Of a DNA stretch of 64,000 nucleotides, positions 52,385-61,483 are shown one piece after another. Made by a program: the position numbers and the translations under genes. Source of the DNA: Carnobacterium_B sp045617425 (GTDB lineage: Bacteria > Bacillota > Bacilli > Lactobacillales > Carnobacteriaceae); NCBI RefSeq assembly GCF_045617425.1, contig NZ_JAZLIO010000009.1:515472-579471 (forward strand), in the 5' to 3' direction. Position 1 is the stretch's first letter. Each line of letters opens with the position of its first letter. Under the pieces are notes generated by a model. It did no database searches. It saw only the letters and a program-made list of their open reading frames with translations, and had not been told where the DNA came from.

Positions 52385-53485
52385 TTGAATAAAAAGTCTA
52401 GTTATTTATACGGTAGTCTTTTGCTATGTATCATTCTGTCTATGTTATTTGTACAAAACAATTTCTATTTATATGATAATCCCATAGCAGAAGTCGTAAC
52501 AGTGACCCTTAACGAACAACAAAACGAAAACGATCCAACTACTAATAATCGTTTGTTTGATCAAACTCTAGTTGGGAGACTAGTAAGTGGTGAACAAAAG
52601 GGCGAATTAATCACATTAGAAAATACTTACTCTCTATCTGGAGCATATGATCACGAGTATGAAATAGGTGATGACCTCTTTGTTTCCATTCAAAAGAATT
52701 CAGGCAGTGAGTTACGTGGAAGCATTGATGGCCCAAAACGAGATACTTATATTTTAGCAGCCGCTTGGTTATTTATAGTAACGGTATTACTGGTTGGAAA
52801 GAAAAGCGGCTGGTTTTCATTAGTCAGTTTACTCATTAACATCTTAGTATTGTCACTCGCATTAACTGTTTATGCAAGTTCAGAAAATGCTAATTTACTA
52901 CTTATATGCAGTGGTTTAGTCGTTTTCTTCACGATTACTTCTTTATTCTTAGTTAGTGGAAATACCGAGAAAACATATGCTGCTATCTTAGCCACATTGA
53001 CGGGTACCTTTTCTGCTCTACTGATTGCTTATGTTGTCATGCAGTTAACAGCGGAAAAAGGACTTAGATATGAGGAGATGGCTTTTATAACAAGATCTCC
53101 ACAAAAGATATTTTTAGCTAGCATTCTAGTTGGTTCTTTGGGTGCGGTAATGGATATTGCGATTACGATCACCTCTTCTCTTTATGAGTTATATAATAAA
53201 AACAACTCCATTCCCTTAACAGACTTAAGAGCTTCTGGAAAGGAAATTGGTGCAGACATCATGGGCACAATGACAAATGTTTTGTTTTTTGCATATGTCA
53301 GCGGAAGCATACCAATGATTCTTCTATACTTAAAAAACGGCTCTACACTAGGTTACACATTAGCGATGAATTTATCCTTGGAATTGACCCGTGCGCTCGT
53401 TGGAAGTATTGGAATTGTACTGACCATCCCAATAAGTATCTATACTGCGACTTATTTCATTCAAAAAAGGAGGTCATCTAAATGA
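52385..53485 (+). CDS. YibE/F-family membrane protein
   Basis: A 366-residue protein with a predicted signal-anchor, an extracytoplasmic beta-rich domain (about 35-125) and about seven or eight helices. It has the family pattern GSLGAVMDIAITITSSLYEL near 256-275 and GKEIGADIMGTMTNVLFFAYV near 292-312. The start is a TTG at 52385 with GGAGG upstream. YibE/F proteins are uncharacterised, possibly transporters. It overlaps the next gene by 4 bp (ATGA), so the two probably form one complex. Confidence 0.85.
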   Translation: MNKKSSYLYGSLLLCIILSMLFVQNNFYLYDNPIAEVVTVTLNEQQNENDPTTNNRLFDQTLVGRLVSGEQKGELITLENTYSLSGAYDHEYEIGDDLFVSIQKNSGSELRGSIDGPKRDTYILAAAWLFIVTVLLVGKKSGWFSLVSLLINILVLSLALTVYASSENANLLLICSGLVVFFTITSLFLVSGNTEKTYAAILATLTGTFSALLIAYVVMQLTAEKGLRYEEMAFITRSPQKIFLASILVGSLGAVMDIAITITSSLYELYNKNNSIPLTDLRASGKEIGADIMGTMTNVLFFAYVSGSIPMILLYLKNGSTLGYTLAMNLSLELTRALVGSIGIVLTIPISIYTATYFIQKRRSSK

Positions 53486-54264
53486 ATGTCTTAGTATGCT
53501 TATCCATTATTTTATTTGTACTCATGAAATGGATTAGTGGCAAAAAAGGGACAAGATCGTTTATTGCTCTTTTTTTAAACTTTGGTATCACTCTTTTGAC
53601 GATAATCTTAATGACGAGAGAATCCTTTGATCCGATTTTTCTAACCATGATTGCTTGTATCCTTATTAGTTGCATCAACCTCTTTTATATAAATACGATA
53701 AATCTTAAATCCGTTATTTCATTTATTGCAACGCTGATGACGCTGTTCTTTTTAGTCGGGATTATTTTTATATTTGTTGAAAAAGCTATGATACAGGGAT
53801 TTGGCGTAGAAGAGATAGAAGAGCTTTCTTTCTTCAATCTCTATGTTGGGGTTAATTTTCTTGAAATCGCTAGTTGCACCATCATAATGGGTTCTATAGG
53901 GGCTATTACAGATACTTCTATTTCCATTTCTTCTGCAATGAACGAAATTTTTATCCACAATCCATTCATGGACCGCTACAATCTTTTTAAATCCGGTATG
54001 ACTGTTGGAAAAGATATCCTGGGCACCACCACAAACACTTTGTATTTTGCATTTATTGGTGGATATTTAGCCTTAATCGTTTGGTTTAAAGACTTGTCTT
54101 ACTCGCTTGGTGAAGTAATCAATTCTAAAGTATTTAGCTCAGAAGTCATTTCCATATTCTGTATTGGAACAGGCGCCATTCTGATTATACCGATTACTGC
54201 CTGGCTTACAGCCTTTATGTTGACATGGCGTAAAAAGGACGTTTCTGTAAGTGAGAAAGTTTGA
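53482..54264 (+). CDS. Second YibE/F-family membrane protein
   Basis: A 260-residue membrane protein with about seven helices. It repeats the same core patterns as its partner: GSIGAITDTSISISSAMNEI near 137-156 and GKDILGTTTNTLYFAFIGGY near 175-194. It is shorter and lacks the extracytoplasmic domain. It is translationally coupled to the first gene, which suggests a two-subunit complex. It ends near a bidirectional terminator shared with the convergent ABC exporter. Confidence 0.85.
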   Translation: MNVLVCLSIILFVLMKWISGKKGTRSFIALFLNFGITLLTIILMTRESFDPIFLTMIACILISCINLFYINTINLKSVISFIATLMTLFFLVGIIFIFVEKAMIQGFGVEEIEELSFFNLYVGVNFLEIASCTIIMGSIGAITDTSISISSAMNEIFIHNPFMDRYNLFKSGMTVGKDILGTTTNTLYFAFIGGYLALIVWFKDLSYSLGEVINSKVFSSEVISIFCIGTGAILIIPITAWLTAFMLTWRKKDVSVSEKV

Positions 54265-54378
54265 TAAAATTAGAAAACTTGCTTCAATATCAAATTGGAA
54301 CTATTTTCAAAGGAAAATAAAGATTCTTGGTCTCGCTCTATACTATTTGAGGACGTACTAGAATAAAAATCCATATAT

Positions 54379-54418
54379 AAAAGAAAGGGCTGAGATAAAA
54401 ATCTCAGCCCTTTCTTTT
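54379..54418. terminator. Bidirectional terminator between YibF and ABC genes
   Basis: A perfect 18-bp stem (AAAAGAAAGGGCTGAGAT / ATCTCAGCCCTTTCTTTT) with a 4-nt loop between convergent operons. Confidence 0.93.
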
Positions 54419-54436
54419 AGGTATTCAATCTAATGG

Positions 54437-56227
54437 TTACATTTCACCAGTTTTTTCTTGATAGGTTTGCAGTTCATACATATCAAAATAAGTTCCTTTT
54501 TTATCGATCAATTCATCATGAGTTCCTTTTTCCACAATTTCACCGTTACTCAAAACTAAAATTCGATCTGCGTCTTTGACCGTGGATAATCGATGAGCAA
54601 TGATTAAAGATGTTCGGTCTTTGCGCATATTGGCTAAACCTTTTTGAATTTTCTCTTCTGTTTCGGTATCTATATTAGCTGTTGCTTCATCAAGAATTAG
54701 AATACGAGGCGAACGTAGTATGGTTCTAGCAAAACTGATTAATTGCTTTTCTCCAGCAGATAAACTGGCCCCACGTTCGATGACCTTTGATGCGTATCCA
54801 TGTTCCATTTCAGATATAAACTCATCTGCATAAACAAACTCCGCAGCTTTTTTTACTTCAGCTTCTGTGTAGTCATTATTGTACATTCGAATATTGTCAG
54901 CGATATTTCCATAAAATAGGAAACTATCCTGCAGAACCAATCCCATTTTAGTCCTAAGACCTTCTATTGGCATATCCTTGAGTGAGTGACCATCAATGGT
55001 GATTTCTCCTTCGTGGTATTCGTAGAACCGCATCAGTACATTAATAATAGAACTTTTCCCTGATCCCGTTTGACCGACTAAAGCAACCGTTTGTCCAGGT
55101 TTCACTTCAAAGCTGATATCACGCAAGACTTGCTTACTCCCATCGTATGAGAAATTCAAGTTATTTACACGAATATGGCCTTCTGTAATCATACCAGTGG
55201 TACCAGTCTTAGATTGCGGAGCAAGTTCTTCACTTTTCAGTAATTCTTGCACTCTATGTCCTGACACGATTCCATCTTGTAACGAACTTAAACTATTCAT
55301 CATTTGGCTGATTGGTTGGAAAAATGATCGTGAATAAGCCGTAAACGCGTATACCAAACCTATATTAATATTCCCTTGAGTCCAATCTTGATACCCAAAA
55401 ATAAGCAGCACCGCTACTAAAGCAACCGATTCAATCACATTGATTGCAGGTGCCAATAGTAATGCATTCATACTATACATAGAACGACGAGAAATAACAT
55501 ATTCTTCATTGACCGTATTAAACTCATCTACCAACCGCTCTTCTTGGTTGTATTTTTGAATAATACTCATCCCACTAATGGATTCACTTAAATTGGCATT
55601 CAACTGACTTAATACTTTTCGCATACGACTGTAAACTAGGGTACTCTTCTTTCGATAAACACCTGCGATCCAAACAATAACGGGTGTGAAGAGAAGAAAA
55701 ACTAACGCCATACGCCAGTTTAGCGCAAACATAGCAATCGTAATCGATAATACATTGAATAACCCAGTGGCAATGGTCAAAAAGACCGTCCAAAATTCTT
55801 TGATCGTCTCCGTATCATTTGTCACTCTGGAAACAACTGTCCCCGCTGGTGTCTGATCGAAATAGCGCATGCCAAGTAAAACGACCTTTTCATACAATTG
55901 ATTTCGAATATTGCCCACGGTTCTTTCTGAAGCCGTGTTGAAGAGAAAGTCTTTTGCATAAGCAAATACAGCTTTAAGAAGGGTTAATATCCCATAAAAA
56001 GTTACTATACGTACCGTAATCTCGATTGTTGCTGTTCCATTTGCTAAATACGTATCGATGTAACGCTGAATAATAATGGGCAGATACGCAGCGATAGCTG
56101 AACCCAATGCTAGGAATACAAACGAAATGAGAAATAGAAACTGATAGGGTTTTGCAAAACGAAACAGACTAAGTAAAATACGCCAAGATTCTTTAGTAGA
56201 AAAAGCCGTTTGTTTTTGTTTATCCAT
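54437..56227 (-). CDS. ABC exporter half, catalytic subunit (BmrD/YheH-like)
   Basis: A 596-residue half transporter with six helices (about 1-330) and an ATPase domain. Walker A is VGQTGSGKSS near 386, Q-loop LVLQDSFLF near 430 and Walker B ILILDEATANID with the normal catalytic Glu. Its signature is altered: LSAGEKQ instead of LSGGQ. Together with the other half it would form one competent and one degenerate ATP site, as in heterodimeric multidrug exporters (BmrCD, LmrCD). The ATG overlaps the stop codon of the partner gene by one base (TAATG). Confidence 0.9.
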   Translation of the reverse strand: MDKQKQTAFSTKESWRILLSLFRFAKPYQFLFLISFVFLALGSAIAAYLPIIIQRYIDTYLANGTATIEITVRIVTFYGILTLLKAVFAYAKDFLFNTASERTVGNIRNQLYEKVVLLGMRYFDQTPAGTVVSRVTNDTETIKEFWTVFLTIATGLFNVLSITIAMFALNWRMALVFLLFTPVIVWIAGVYRKKSTLVYSRMRKVLSQLNANLSESISGMSIIQKYNQEERLVDEFNTVNEEYVISRRSMYSMNALLLAPAINVIESVALVAVLLIFGYQDWTQGNINIGLVYAFTAYSRSFFQPISQMMNSLSSLQDGIVSGHRVQELLKSEELAPQSKTGTTGMITEGHIRVNNLNFSYDGSKQVLRDISFEVKPGQTVALVGQTGSGKSSIINVLMRFYEYHEGEITIDGHSLKDMPIEGLRTKMGLVLQDSFLFYGNIADNIRMYNNDYTEAEVKKAAEFVYADEFISEMEHGYASKVIERGASLSAGEKQLISFARTILRSPRILILDEATANIDTETEEKIQKGLANMRKDRTSLIIAHRLSTVKDADRILVLSNGEIVEKGTHDELIDKKGTYFDMYELQTYQEKTGEM

Positions 56228-57984
56228 TATAACCCCTCCCCATCTAGTTTTTTCTCTAGTTGTTGTTTTTGATACATATCACGGTACCAACCTTTTGTTT
56301 CGATTAACTGCTCATGAGAACCACGTTCACTAATGCTTCCTTTTTCCATGACGATGATTTCATCTGCGTGCATAATTGAACTGATGCGGTGAGCAGAAAT
56401 AATCGTTGTTTTGTTGCTTCGTTCTTTTTTCAATGAATTTAAAATAGCTTCTTCTGTGTGAGCATCTACAGCTGATAAGGAATCATCTAGAATCAGACAA
56501 TCTGGCTCCACTGCTAAAGCGCGAGCAATAGCAATACGCTGTTTTTGTCCACCAGATAAAGAAACGCCTCGTTCGCCCACTTCGGTATCGTACCCCTGTG
56601 GAAACTGCAAAATATCTTCATGAACATTCGCTAATTTTGCATATTTTTCAACTTCTTCTTGAGTTAAATTTGGATTCCCAAATCGGATATTTTCTCTAAT
56701 GGTTGTTGAAAACAGAAAATTTTCTTGTGGGACAATTGCAATGCCTTTTTTTAGCGACTCTAAAGCATAATCCTTTATATTAATATCGTTATATGAAATC
56801 ATACCTTCATATTGATCGTAATCGCGTAACAACAATTTATAGAGTGCGCTCTTTCCAGCACCCGTTCTGCCGACAACTCCCAGCATGTTTCCTTTTGCTA
56901 AGTGAAAAGAGATATTCGTTAAAACAGGTTTCTCATCATCTGGATAAGTAAACGATTGGATATCAAAAATAATATCTCCATCTAATGCTTGGCGATAAGG
57001 ATTTTCTATTTCTACAATAGAAGGGGTATAAGCTAATAAAACATCTACTCTATCATAAGCTGCACTCCCTCTTTCAAGGGTATTGATTAGTCCCCCTACT
57101 GCGAGTAACGGCCACTGCATCATGCCGATGTAACTGATAAAAGCTACTAAATCTCCAATTGATATCCGTCCACTTTGAACATAATTTCCACCAACTAATA
57201 AAGCAATCACATACGTTAGCCCCATGACAATTTCTATACTTGGATTTAATGCTGCTTTTAATTTGTAGACACGTTGATTTTCATCGACAACATGTTGCGT
57301 CTCTTCTTTAAAAGCAGATAAATCTTCTTTTTCTTCACCCAACGTTTTCAAGACCTTCATTCCTGTTACACTTTCTTGAACATGGTCATTCATTGATGAA
57401 AAAGCTTGTAGCGCACCACGGTAACGTGCATGGATCATTTTACCTAGATACGTCGAAACAATAATCAAAATAGGTAATGGCAAAACGGACACTAGTGTTA
57501 ATTTCCAATCGATGAAAAAGAACATCGAAAAGAGTGTTACCCCACCTAATGATAAGGCATCCGTCAACGTTAACACACCATCCGCCGCAACAAACCGGAT
57601 AGCTGCCAAGTCGTTTGTAGCATGTGCCATCAAATCACCCGTTCGGTATTTGTGGAAAAATTCTGAATCCATACGCGTGAAAAATGAAAACAATCGATTG
57701 CGCAAGATAGATTCAATTAATGTTGAATTTCCAAATAAAGCCATTCTCCATCCATAACGCAAAGCGTACATAACTAGGGCAAAAATAAGAATCAAACTCA
57801 CCCAAAAAAGTAATATCTTCCAACTTAACGTTCCTGCTATAAAATGGTCAATGATAGTCCCGATAATTTTAGGATTCATCACTTGTAAAATGGCACAAAT
57901 AATTAGCGCAGAAACACCAAAAGAATAGCTTTTCCAACGTAATTTAAAAAACCAGCCATATTTTTTTAACGTATTAAACATCAT
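56227..57984 (-). CDS. ABC exporter half, degenerate-site subunit (BmrC/YheI-like)
   Basis: A 585-residue half transporter with six helices and an ATPase domain. Walker A is VGRTGAGKS near 363, the signature LSGGQKQRIAIARALA is intact, but Walker B reads CLILDDSLSAVD, with Asp in place of the catalytic Glu. That is the mark of the degenerate-site partner in BmrCD-type exporters, whose intact signature completes the good site of the other half. The pair probably exports drugs or lipids. It is first in the two-gene operon. Confidence 0.9.
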   Translation of the reverse strand: MMFNTLKKYGWFFKLRWKSYSFGVSALIICAILQVMNPKIIGTIIDHFIAGTLSWKILLFWVSLILIFALVMYALRYGWRMALFGNSTLIESILRNRLFSFFTRMDSEFFHKYRTGDLMAHATNDLAAIRFVAADGVLTLTDALSLGGVTLFSMFFFIDWKLTLVSVLPLPILIIVSTYLGKMIHARYRGALQAFSSMNDHVQESVTGMKVLKTLGEEKEDLSAFKEETQHVVDENQRVYKLKAALNPSIEIVMGLTYVIALLVGGNYVQSGRISIGDLVAFISYIGMMQWPLLAVGGLINTLERGSAAYDRVDVLLAYTPSIVEIENPYRQALDGDIIFDIQSFTYPDDEKPVLTNISFHLAKGNMLGVVGRTGAGKSALYKLLLRDYDQYEGMISYNDINIKDYALESLKKGIAIVPQENFLFSTTIRENIRFGNPNLTQEEVEKYAKLANVHEDILQFPQGYDTEVGERGVSLSGGQKQRIAIARALAVEPDCLILDDSLSAVDAHTEEAILNSLKKERSNKTTIISAHRISSIMHADEIIVMEKGSISERGSHEQLIETKGWYRDMYQKQQLEKKLDGEGL

Positions 57985-58098
57985 TTCGTCCCTTTCTTTT
58001 ACTTACTGAATTTTTTAGACATCATTATATTTCAAACAAAAAAAACAAATAGAAAGGAAACTTCCTATTTGTCCCGAATAGTAGTTATGAGTAGAGTA

Positions 58099-58320
58099 TT
58101 ATTTTTTTAATTTCACCATCTTGAGGTAACTCTTTTGTTGCTGTAGGTGATTATTGCTACAGATGGATCCAACTAACACAATACTTCTCTCTCTTAAATC
58201 AGCAATAGGGAAATAAATCGCTCCTTTAATATGAGCTTTTTAAAAATCCTTCTTTGAACGCGTATCGACGATTTGCAGAGTCTCACCTGTATTTTGAAGC
58301 TTTAGTTGCAACGGATTCAA
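58099..58320 (-). pseudogene. Rhodanese-like domain relic
   Basis: After a TGA a minus-strand frame reads LQNTGETLQIVDTRSKKDF, then TAA, then KAHIKGAIYFPIADLRERSIVL. This is the classic rhodanese start (IVDxR...HIxGA...IPxxxL) broken by a stop. The later part appears to be frameshifted, because the neighbouring frame gives TATKELPQDGEIKK. The catalytic cysteine loop is lost. It lies just after the ArsR-like gene on the same strand, a common partnership for ArsR and rhodanese proteins. Confidence 0.65.
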
Positions 58321-58353
58321 TCACAACAATTCCCAGGAATTTTCTTCTCCTAT

Positions 58354-58635
58354 TTACCGTGTAGTTGCAGAAGTAAGTTGACTAGTATCAGACACTAGTT
58401 GATTAATACACTTTTCATTTAATGAATAATGATGCCATGTTCCAATTTTTTCTACTGTAACTAAACCTGCATTTAAAAGAACTTTTATATGATGAGATAA
58501 CGTAGGCTGTGTAAAATCAAATTGCTCCAGAATATCGCAAGCACATAACTTACCATTAGAAAGCATATCTATTATTTGTACACGTTTAGGATCAGACAAA
58601 GCTTTCATCACTTTTGCATAAGATTCATAGTCCAT
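58354..58635 (-). CDS. ArsR/SmtB-family regulator
   Basis: A 93-residue winged-helix repressor. The helix-turn-helix region is FDFTQPTLSHHIKVLLNAGLV (near 38-58; key residues T-L-S-H-H). Two cysteines in LCACDIL (31-35) sit at the start of the DNA-binding helix, in the position of the ArsR metal site CxC. It likely senses arsenite, antimonite, a persulfide or a related thiophile and represses its own operon. A palindrome lies in its promoter. The downstream rhodanese is dead, so its remaining targets are unclear. Confidence 0.88.
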   Translation of the reverse strand: MDYESYAKVMKALSDPKRVQIIDMLSNGKLCACDILEQFDFTQPTLSHHIKVLLNAGLVTVEKIGTWHHYSLNEKCINQLVSDTSQLTSATTR

Positions 58636-58671
58636 AGTTAAACCTCTTTCTTTTTTTCTACTCTTACTAAT

Positions 58672-58691
58672 ATAGATGACATTCTATCTAT
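58672..58691 (-). promoter_or_regulatory. Inverted repeat upstream of the ArsR gene
   Basis: ATAGAT-N8-ATCTAT, 37 bp before the ArsR start codon, is a perfect 6-bp inverted repeat in the region where an autoregulatory ArsR operator is expected. Confidence 0.55.
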
Positions 58692-58856
58692 ACGCAACAA
58701 TTTTCTTTTTTTGTATTGATGAACGAACATCAAAAACGTTTTGAGCATTTTAGGATTAGGTAATAGGGGTTTACCTCACAATTTTTGATAGAGACAAGAA
58801 TCTAGTATAATTTATATAGGCTCTACTTCATAAAACTGTATGAAAAGAATATACGG
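58692..58856. other. Non-coding gap with an orphan plus-strand promoter
   Basis: TTGATA (58787-58792) and TATAAT (58805-58810) stand 12 bp apart as I count them, so the pair is a weak promoter in spacing; the -10 is good on its own. It points into the hairpin element that follows. No gene is visible. Confidence 0.4.
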
Positions 58857-58936
58857 TTATGAGATAAAGCAGTTGTAGCTCATAATTCGATCTAAAAACA
58901 TACTAGATTGTGAGGTGAAGGAGGGCTAGCTCATAA
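58857..58936 (+). repeat. Two tandem hairpin units, candidate non-coding RNA
   Basis: Unit 1 has a stem TTATGAG (58857-58863) / CTCATAA (58879-58885); unit 2 has TTGTGAG (58908-58914) / CTCATAA (58930-58936). Both loops are 15 nt and end in TAG. The only stem change is A-T to G-T, which keeps pairing. On the plus strand the second loop holds a ribosome-site-like AAGGAGG; on the minus strand the same loop reads CCCTCCTT. No ORF covers the element. Confidence 0.5.
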
Positions 58937-59008
58937 TCTGAACTTACAAACAGAGTGGATCATAGGGTACGAGTTCTCGTTCATTATAAAAGAAATTTTA
59001 TCTACTAA

Positions 59009-59041
59009 AAGAGTCAAAGCACTACTTCCGCTTTGACTCTT
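59009..59041 (-). terminator. Hairpin after topoisomerase III
   Basis: AAGAGTCAAAG/CTTTGACTCTT stem with a 10-nt loop and a short T-run on the minus strand, about 120 bp after the topB stop. It could also close the hairpin element in the other direction. Confidence 0.6.
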
Positions 59042-59163
59042 GGTAAACTCATCCATATCATTTAACGAAGAACCAGTTTTAGTGATACTTTTACGATTCA
59101 ATTTGTTTAATCATTAGGTGCAGCAAAACGAACTGCTTTTTCCTTACTGTTCTTTCTTTACTC

Positions 59164-61299
59164 TCATTCCTTTTCCGTTTTTTCGTAAGGTTTAAATTGT
59201 AACTTGTTGTCTTCTGTCAGTATAAGGGCAGCTGAAAATGTTTGACCCGTTTTTTTCTTAAATCCTTTTAACAACTGCGTTTCTCTCGTATCAAGTAATT
59301 TTTTAAGGGTTGCTTCAGAAAGTGTTTTCCCTACATATCTTTTTGGCAAGGTAAAGGTGCAGCCATTGCTATAACCACTGCAGCCATAAAATTCCCCTTT
59401 ATTGATCATCATCTGCCCACAAACTGGACATTTTCCAATTGTCTTCTGCGACAAAGGACTGATACTTTTGGTATGTGTAGACCAATCGTTCTTTTCAATA
59501 ATTTGTGTACTTGAATCTAAGGTATGAGCAATAAATTTTTCAATACTGTCTAAGAAAGCTTGTTGAGTACCGTTCTCATTTTTTATTTTCTTTAGATAGG
59601 TTTCCCATTTAGCGGTCATTTCAGGACTGCTTAGAAGAGTGTTTTCGACAGCTTGGCACAAGATTCCCCCTTTTTCAGTAACCGTCACACTATTTTTTTG
59701 AATCTCTATATAGTGCTGCTTTTTAAGGGTTTCTAAAACATTCGCTCTTGTTGCTTCTGTTCCAATACCTTCTGTTGCCTTTAAGATCTCTTTTTCTTCT
59801 TCATTCTCTAATTCTTTGCCACATGTTTTCATTGCGGTAATCAACGTACCTTCTGTGTAAGTTTTCGGTGGCGAAGTAAACCCTTCGGAAGTATTTAGAT
59901 CTGCTTCTACTGACTCCCCTTTTTTTACTAACGGTAATTCACTAGTTGCTTCTTTATCCGATTTTTTACTTACTCCATATTCTAATCTCTGCCAACCTTT
60001 ATCCAATATCACTTTTCCTTTGCTTAAAAACGGAACAGTTTTGATGTCTACAATGACAGTTGTTTCATCATATTTATAGTCTGTCTCAAACATAGCCATT
60101 GTTCGCCTTAAAATAGTAAAGTAAATCTCTCTTTGAATAGAGGGCAGCTTCTCTAATGCTTTTTGTGTAGGTACTTTTTTAGTTGGAATAATAGCATAAT
60201 GCTCTTGAACCTTCGAACCGTCTACATAGCGTTTTCGTTTGCTAGTATTTGACTCTTTAATGGTGTGGTTTAATACCCTTTGATACCCTTCAATTCTTTC
60301 TAACAAATACCGAAACTCTGAATCAGTGATGTATCTACAATCACTTCTAGGATAACTGACTAATTTAGCCTCATACAGCGACTGGACATGTTTTAATGTG
60401 TCTGAAGGACTCACTTTATATTTTTTGTTTATTAAACTTTGCAAATCACTTAATGAAAACAGAAATGGCGAAGGCTGTGATATCCGTTTAGTTTCAACTG
60501 AAGAAATTATGCCAGGATTGCTAGCCAATAAATCGTGTTTTTTGATATATTCTTGCAATTCTTTTTTTGTTGGAAATTTCTTATTGTACTTGGATTTAAA
60601 TGAGCCATTTACAGCTTTTACTGTTGCATGCAATTCGAAAAAGGGTTCTGGAATAAAATTTTCAATCTGTTTTTGACGCATATAAATCATATAAAGCGTT
60701 GGTGTTTGAACGCGTCCGACACTGAATACTCCTTCATTGATGCCTTTTTTTTGCAAAGAGAGAGTATACATACGAGATAAATTAATCCCTACTAACCAAT
60801 CACTTATTTGCCTTGTTTGAGCTTCAATATAGGAAGAATAAAATTCTTTTCCATCTTTTAAATCAGAAAAACCTTTTTGGATTTCATCAGATTCTAGTGA
60901 ATTGATCCATAATCGTTTAATTTCTTTATTCCCTGCTTTAGCTTGATTGATGATCGAACGCGCAATATTTTCTCCTTCGCGATCACTATCGGTAGCGATA
61001 ATGATTTGATCAGCTTCTTTTAACAATTTTTTTACGACATTAAATTGCTTGGCTTTTCCCTGCCCTACTTTAAATTTAAATATTTCTGGAATAATCGGCA
61101 GCTCTTTCAGGTTCCATTTCTTCCATTCATCCTTGTATTCCTCTGGAGAAGCCAATTCGACTAAGTGTCCAAATCCCCAAGTAATCACGTCATTCGATGA
61201 ATTTAAAACAATATACCCGTCTTTTTTTGAAAATTTCCCAAAAGACTCAGCATATGCCTGCGCTTGGGAAGGTTTCTCGGCTAAGATAACTCGCTTCAT
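59164..61299 (-). CDS. topB: DNA topoisomerase III
   Basis: A 711-residue type IA topoisomerase that passes single DNA strands and separates replication products. The toprim domain begins RVILAEKPSQAQAYA and holds the acidic ATDSDREGE near 100. The catalytic tyrosine is in LVSYPRSDCRYI near 315, and a C-terminal zinc-ribbon-like segment (CPVCGQM...YGCSGY) near 625. I place the start at the ATG at 61299 (ribosome site AGGGA); a GTG three codons earlier is too close to that site. It is a single gene on the minus strand. Confidence 0.93.
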   Translation of the reverse strand: MKRVILAEKPSQAQAYAESFGKFSKKDGYIVLNSSNDVITWGFGHLVELASPEEYKDEWKKWNLKELPIIPEIFKFKVGQGKAKQFNVVKKLLKEADQIIIATDSDREGENIARSIINQAKAGNKEIKRLWINSLESDEIQKGFSDLKDGKEFYSSYIEAQTRQISDWLVGINLSRMYTLSLQKKGINEGVFSVGRVQTPTLYMIYMRQKQIENFIPEPFFELHATVKAVNGSFKSKYNKKFPTKKELQEYIKKHDLLASNPGIISSVETKRISQPSPFLFSLSDLQSLINKKYKVSPSDTLKHVQSLYEAKLVSYPRSDCRYITDSEFRYLLERIEGYQRVLNHTIKESNTSKRKRYVDGSKVQEHYAIIPTKKVPTQKALEKLPSIQREIYFTILRRTMAMFETDYKYDETTVIVDIKTVPFLSKGKVILDKGWQRLEYGVSKKSDKEATSELPLVKKGESVEADLNTSEGFTSPPKTYTEGTLITAMKTCGKELENEEEKEILKATEGIGTEATRANVLETLKKQHYIEIQKNSVTVTEKGGILCQAVENTLLSSPEMTAKWETYLKKIKNENGTQQAFLDSIEKFIAHTLDSSTQIIEKNDWSTHTKSISPLSQKTIGKCPVCGQMMINKGEFYGCSGYSNGCTFTLPKRYVGKTLSEATLKKLLDTRETQLLKGFKKKTGQTFSAALILTEDNKLQFKPYEKTEKE

Positions 61300-61427
61300 C
61301 TTATTCACTTTCCCTAATCTTTCATATTTTTGTCTTTATGATGGGTTAACATCACTTTTATACTAGATACCTATTTTACCATCTTGTCTTACTGTTTTTC
61401 TAGAGCCATTCTTTTCTACTAACCAGT

Positions 61428-61457
61428 AAAGCTCTTTTCATCAAAGAAAAGAGCTTT
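61428..61457 (-). terminator. Terminator after the unknown 261-aa gene
   Basis: AAAGCTCTTTTC/GAAAAGAGCTTT perfect 12-bp stem, 27 bp after the stop codon. The T-run is poor. Confidence 0.65.
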
Positions 61458-61483
61458 ACGTACTCGTCTTAATTTTTTGTATT

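Noticed and set aside
58857..58936. Type III toxin-antitoxin RNA repeats (ToxI-like)
   Set aside because: Only two units, and no adjacent toxin-sized gene downstream; topoisomerase III is on the other strand.
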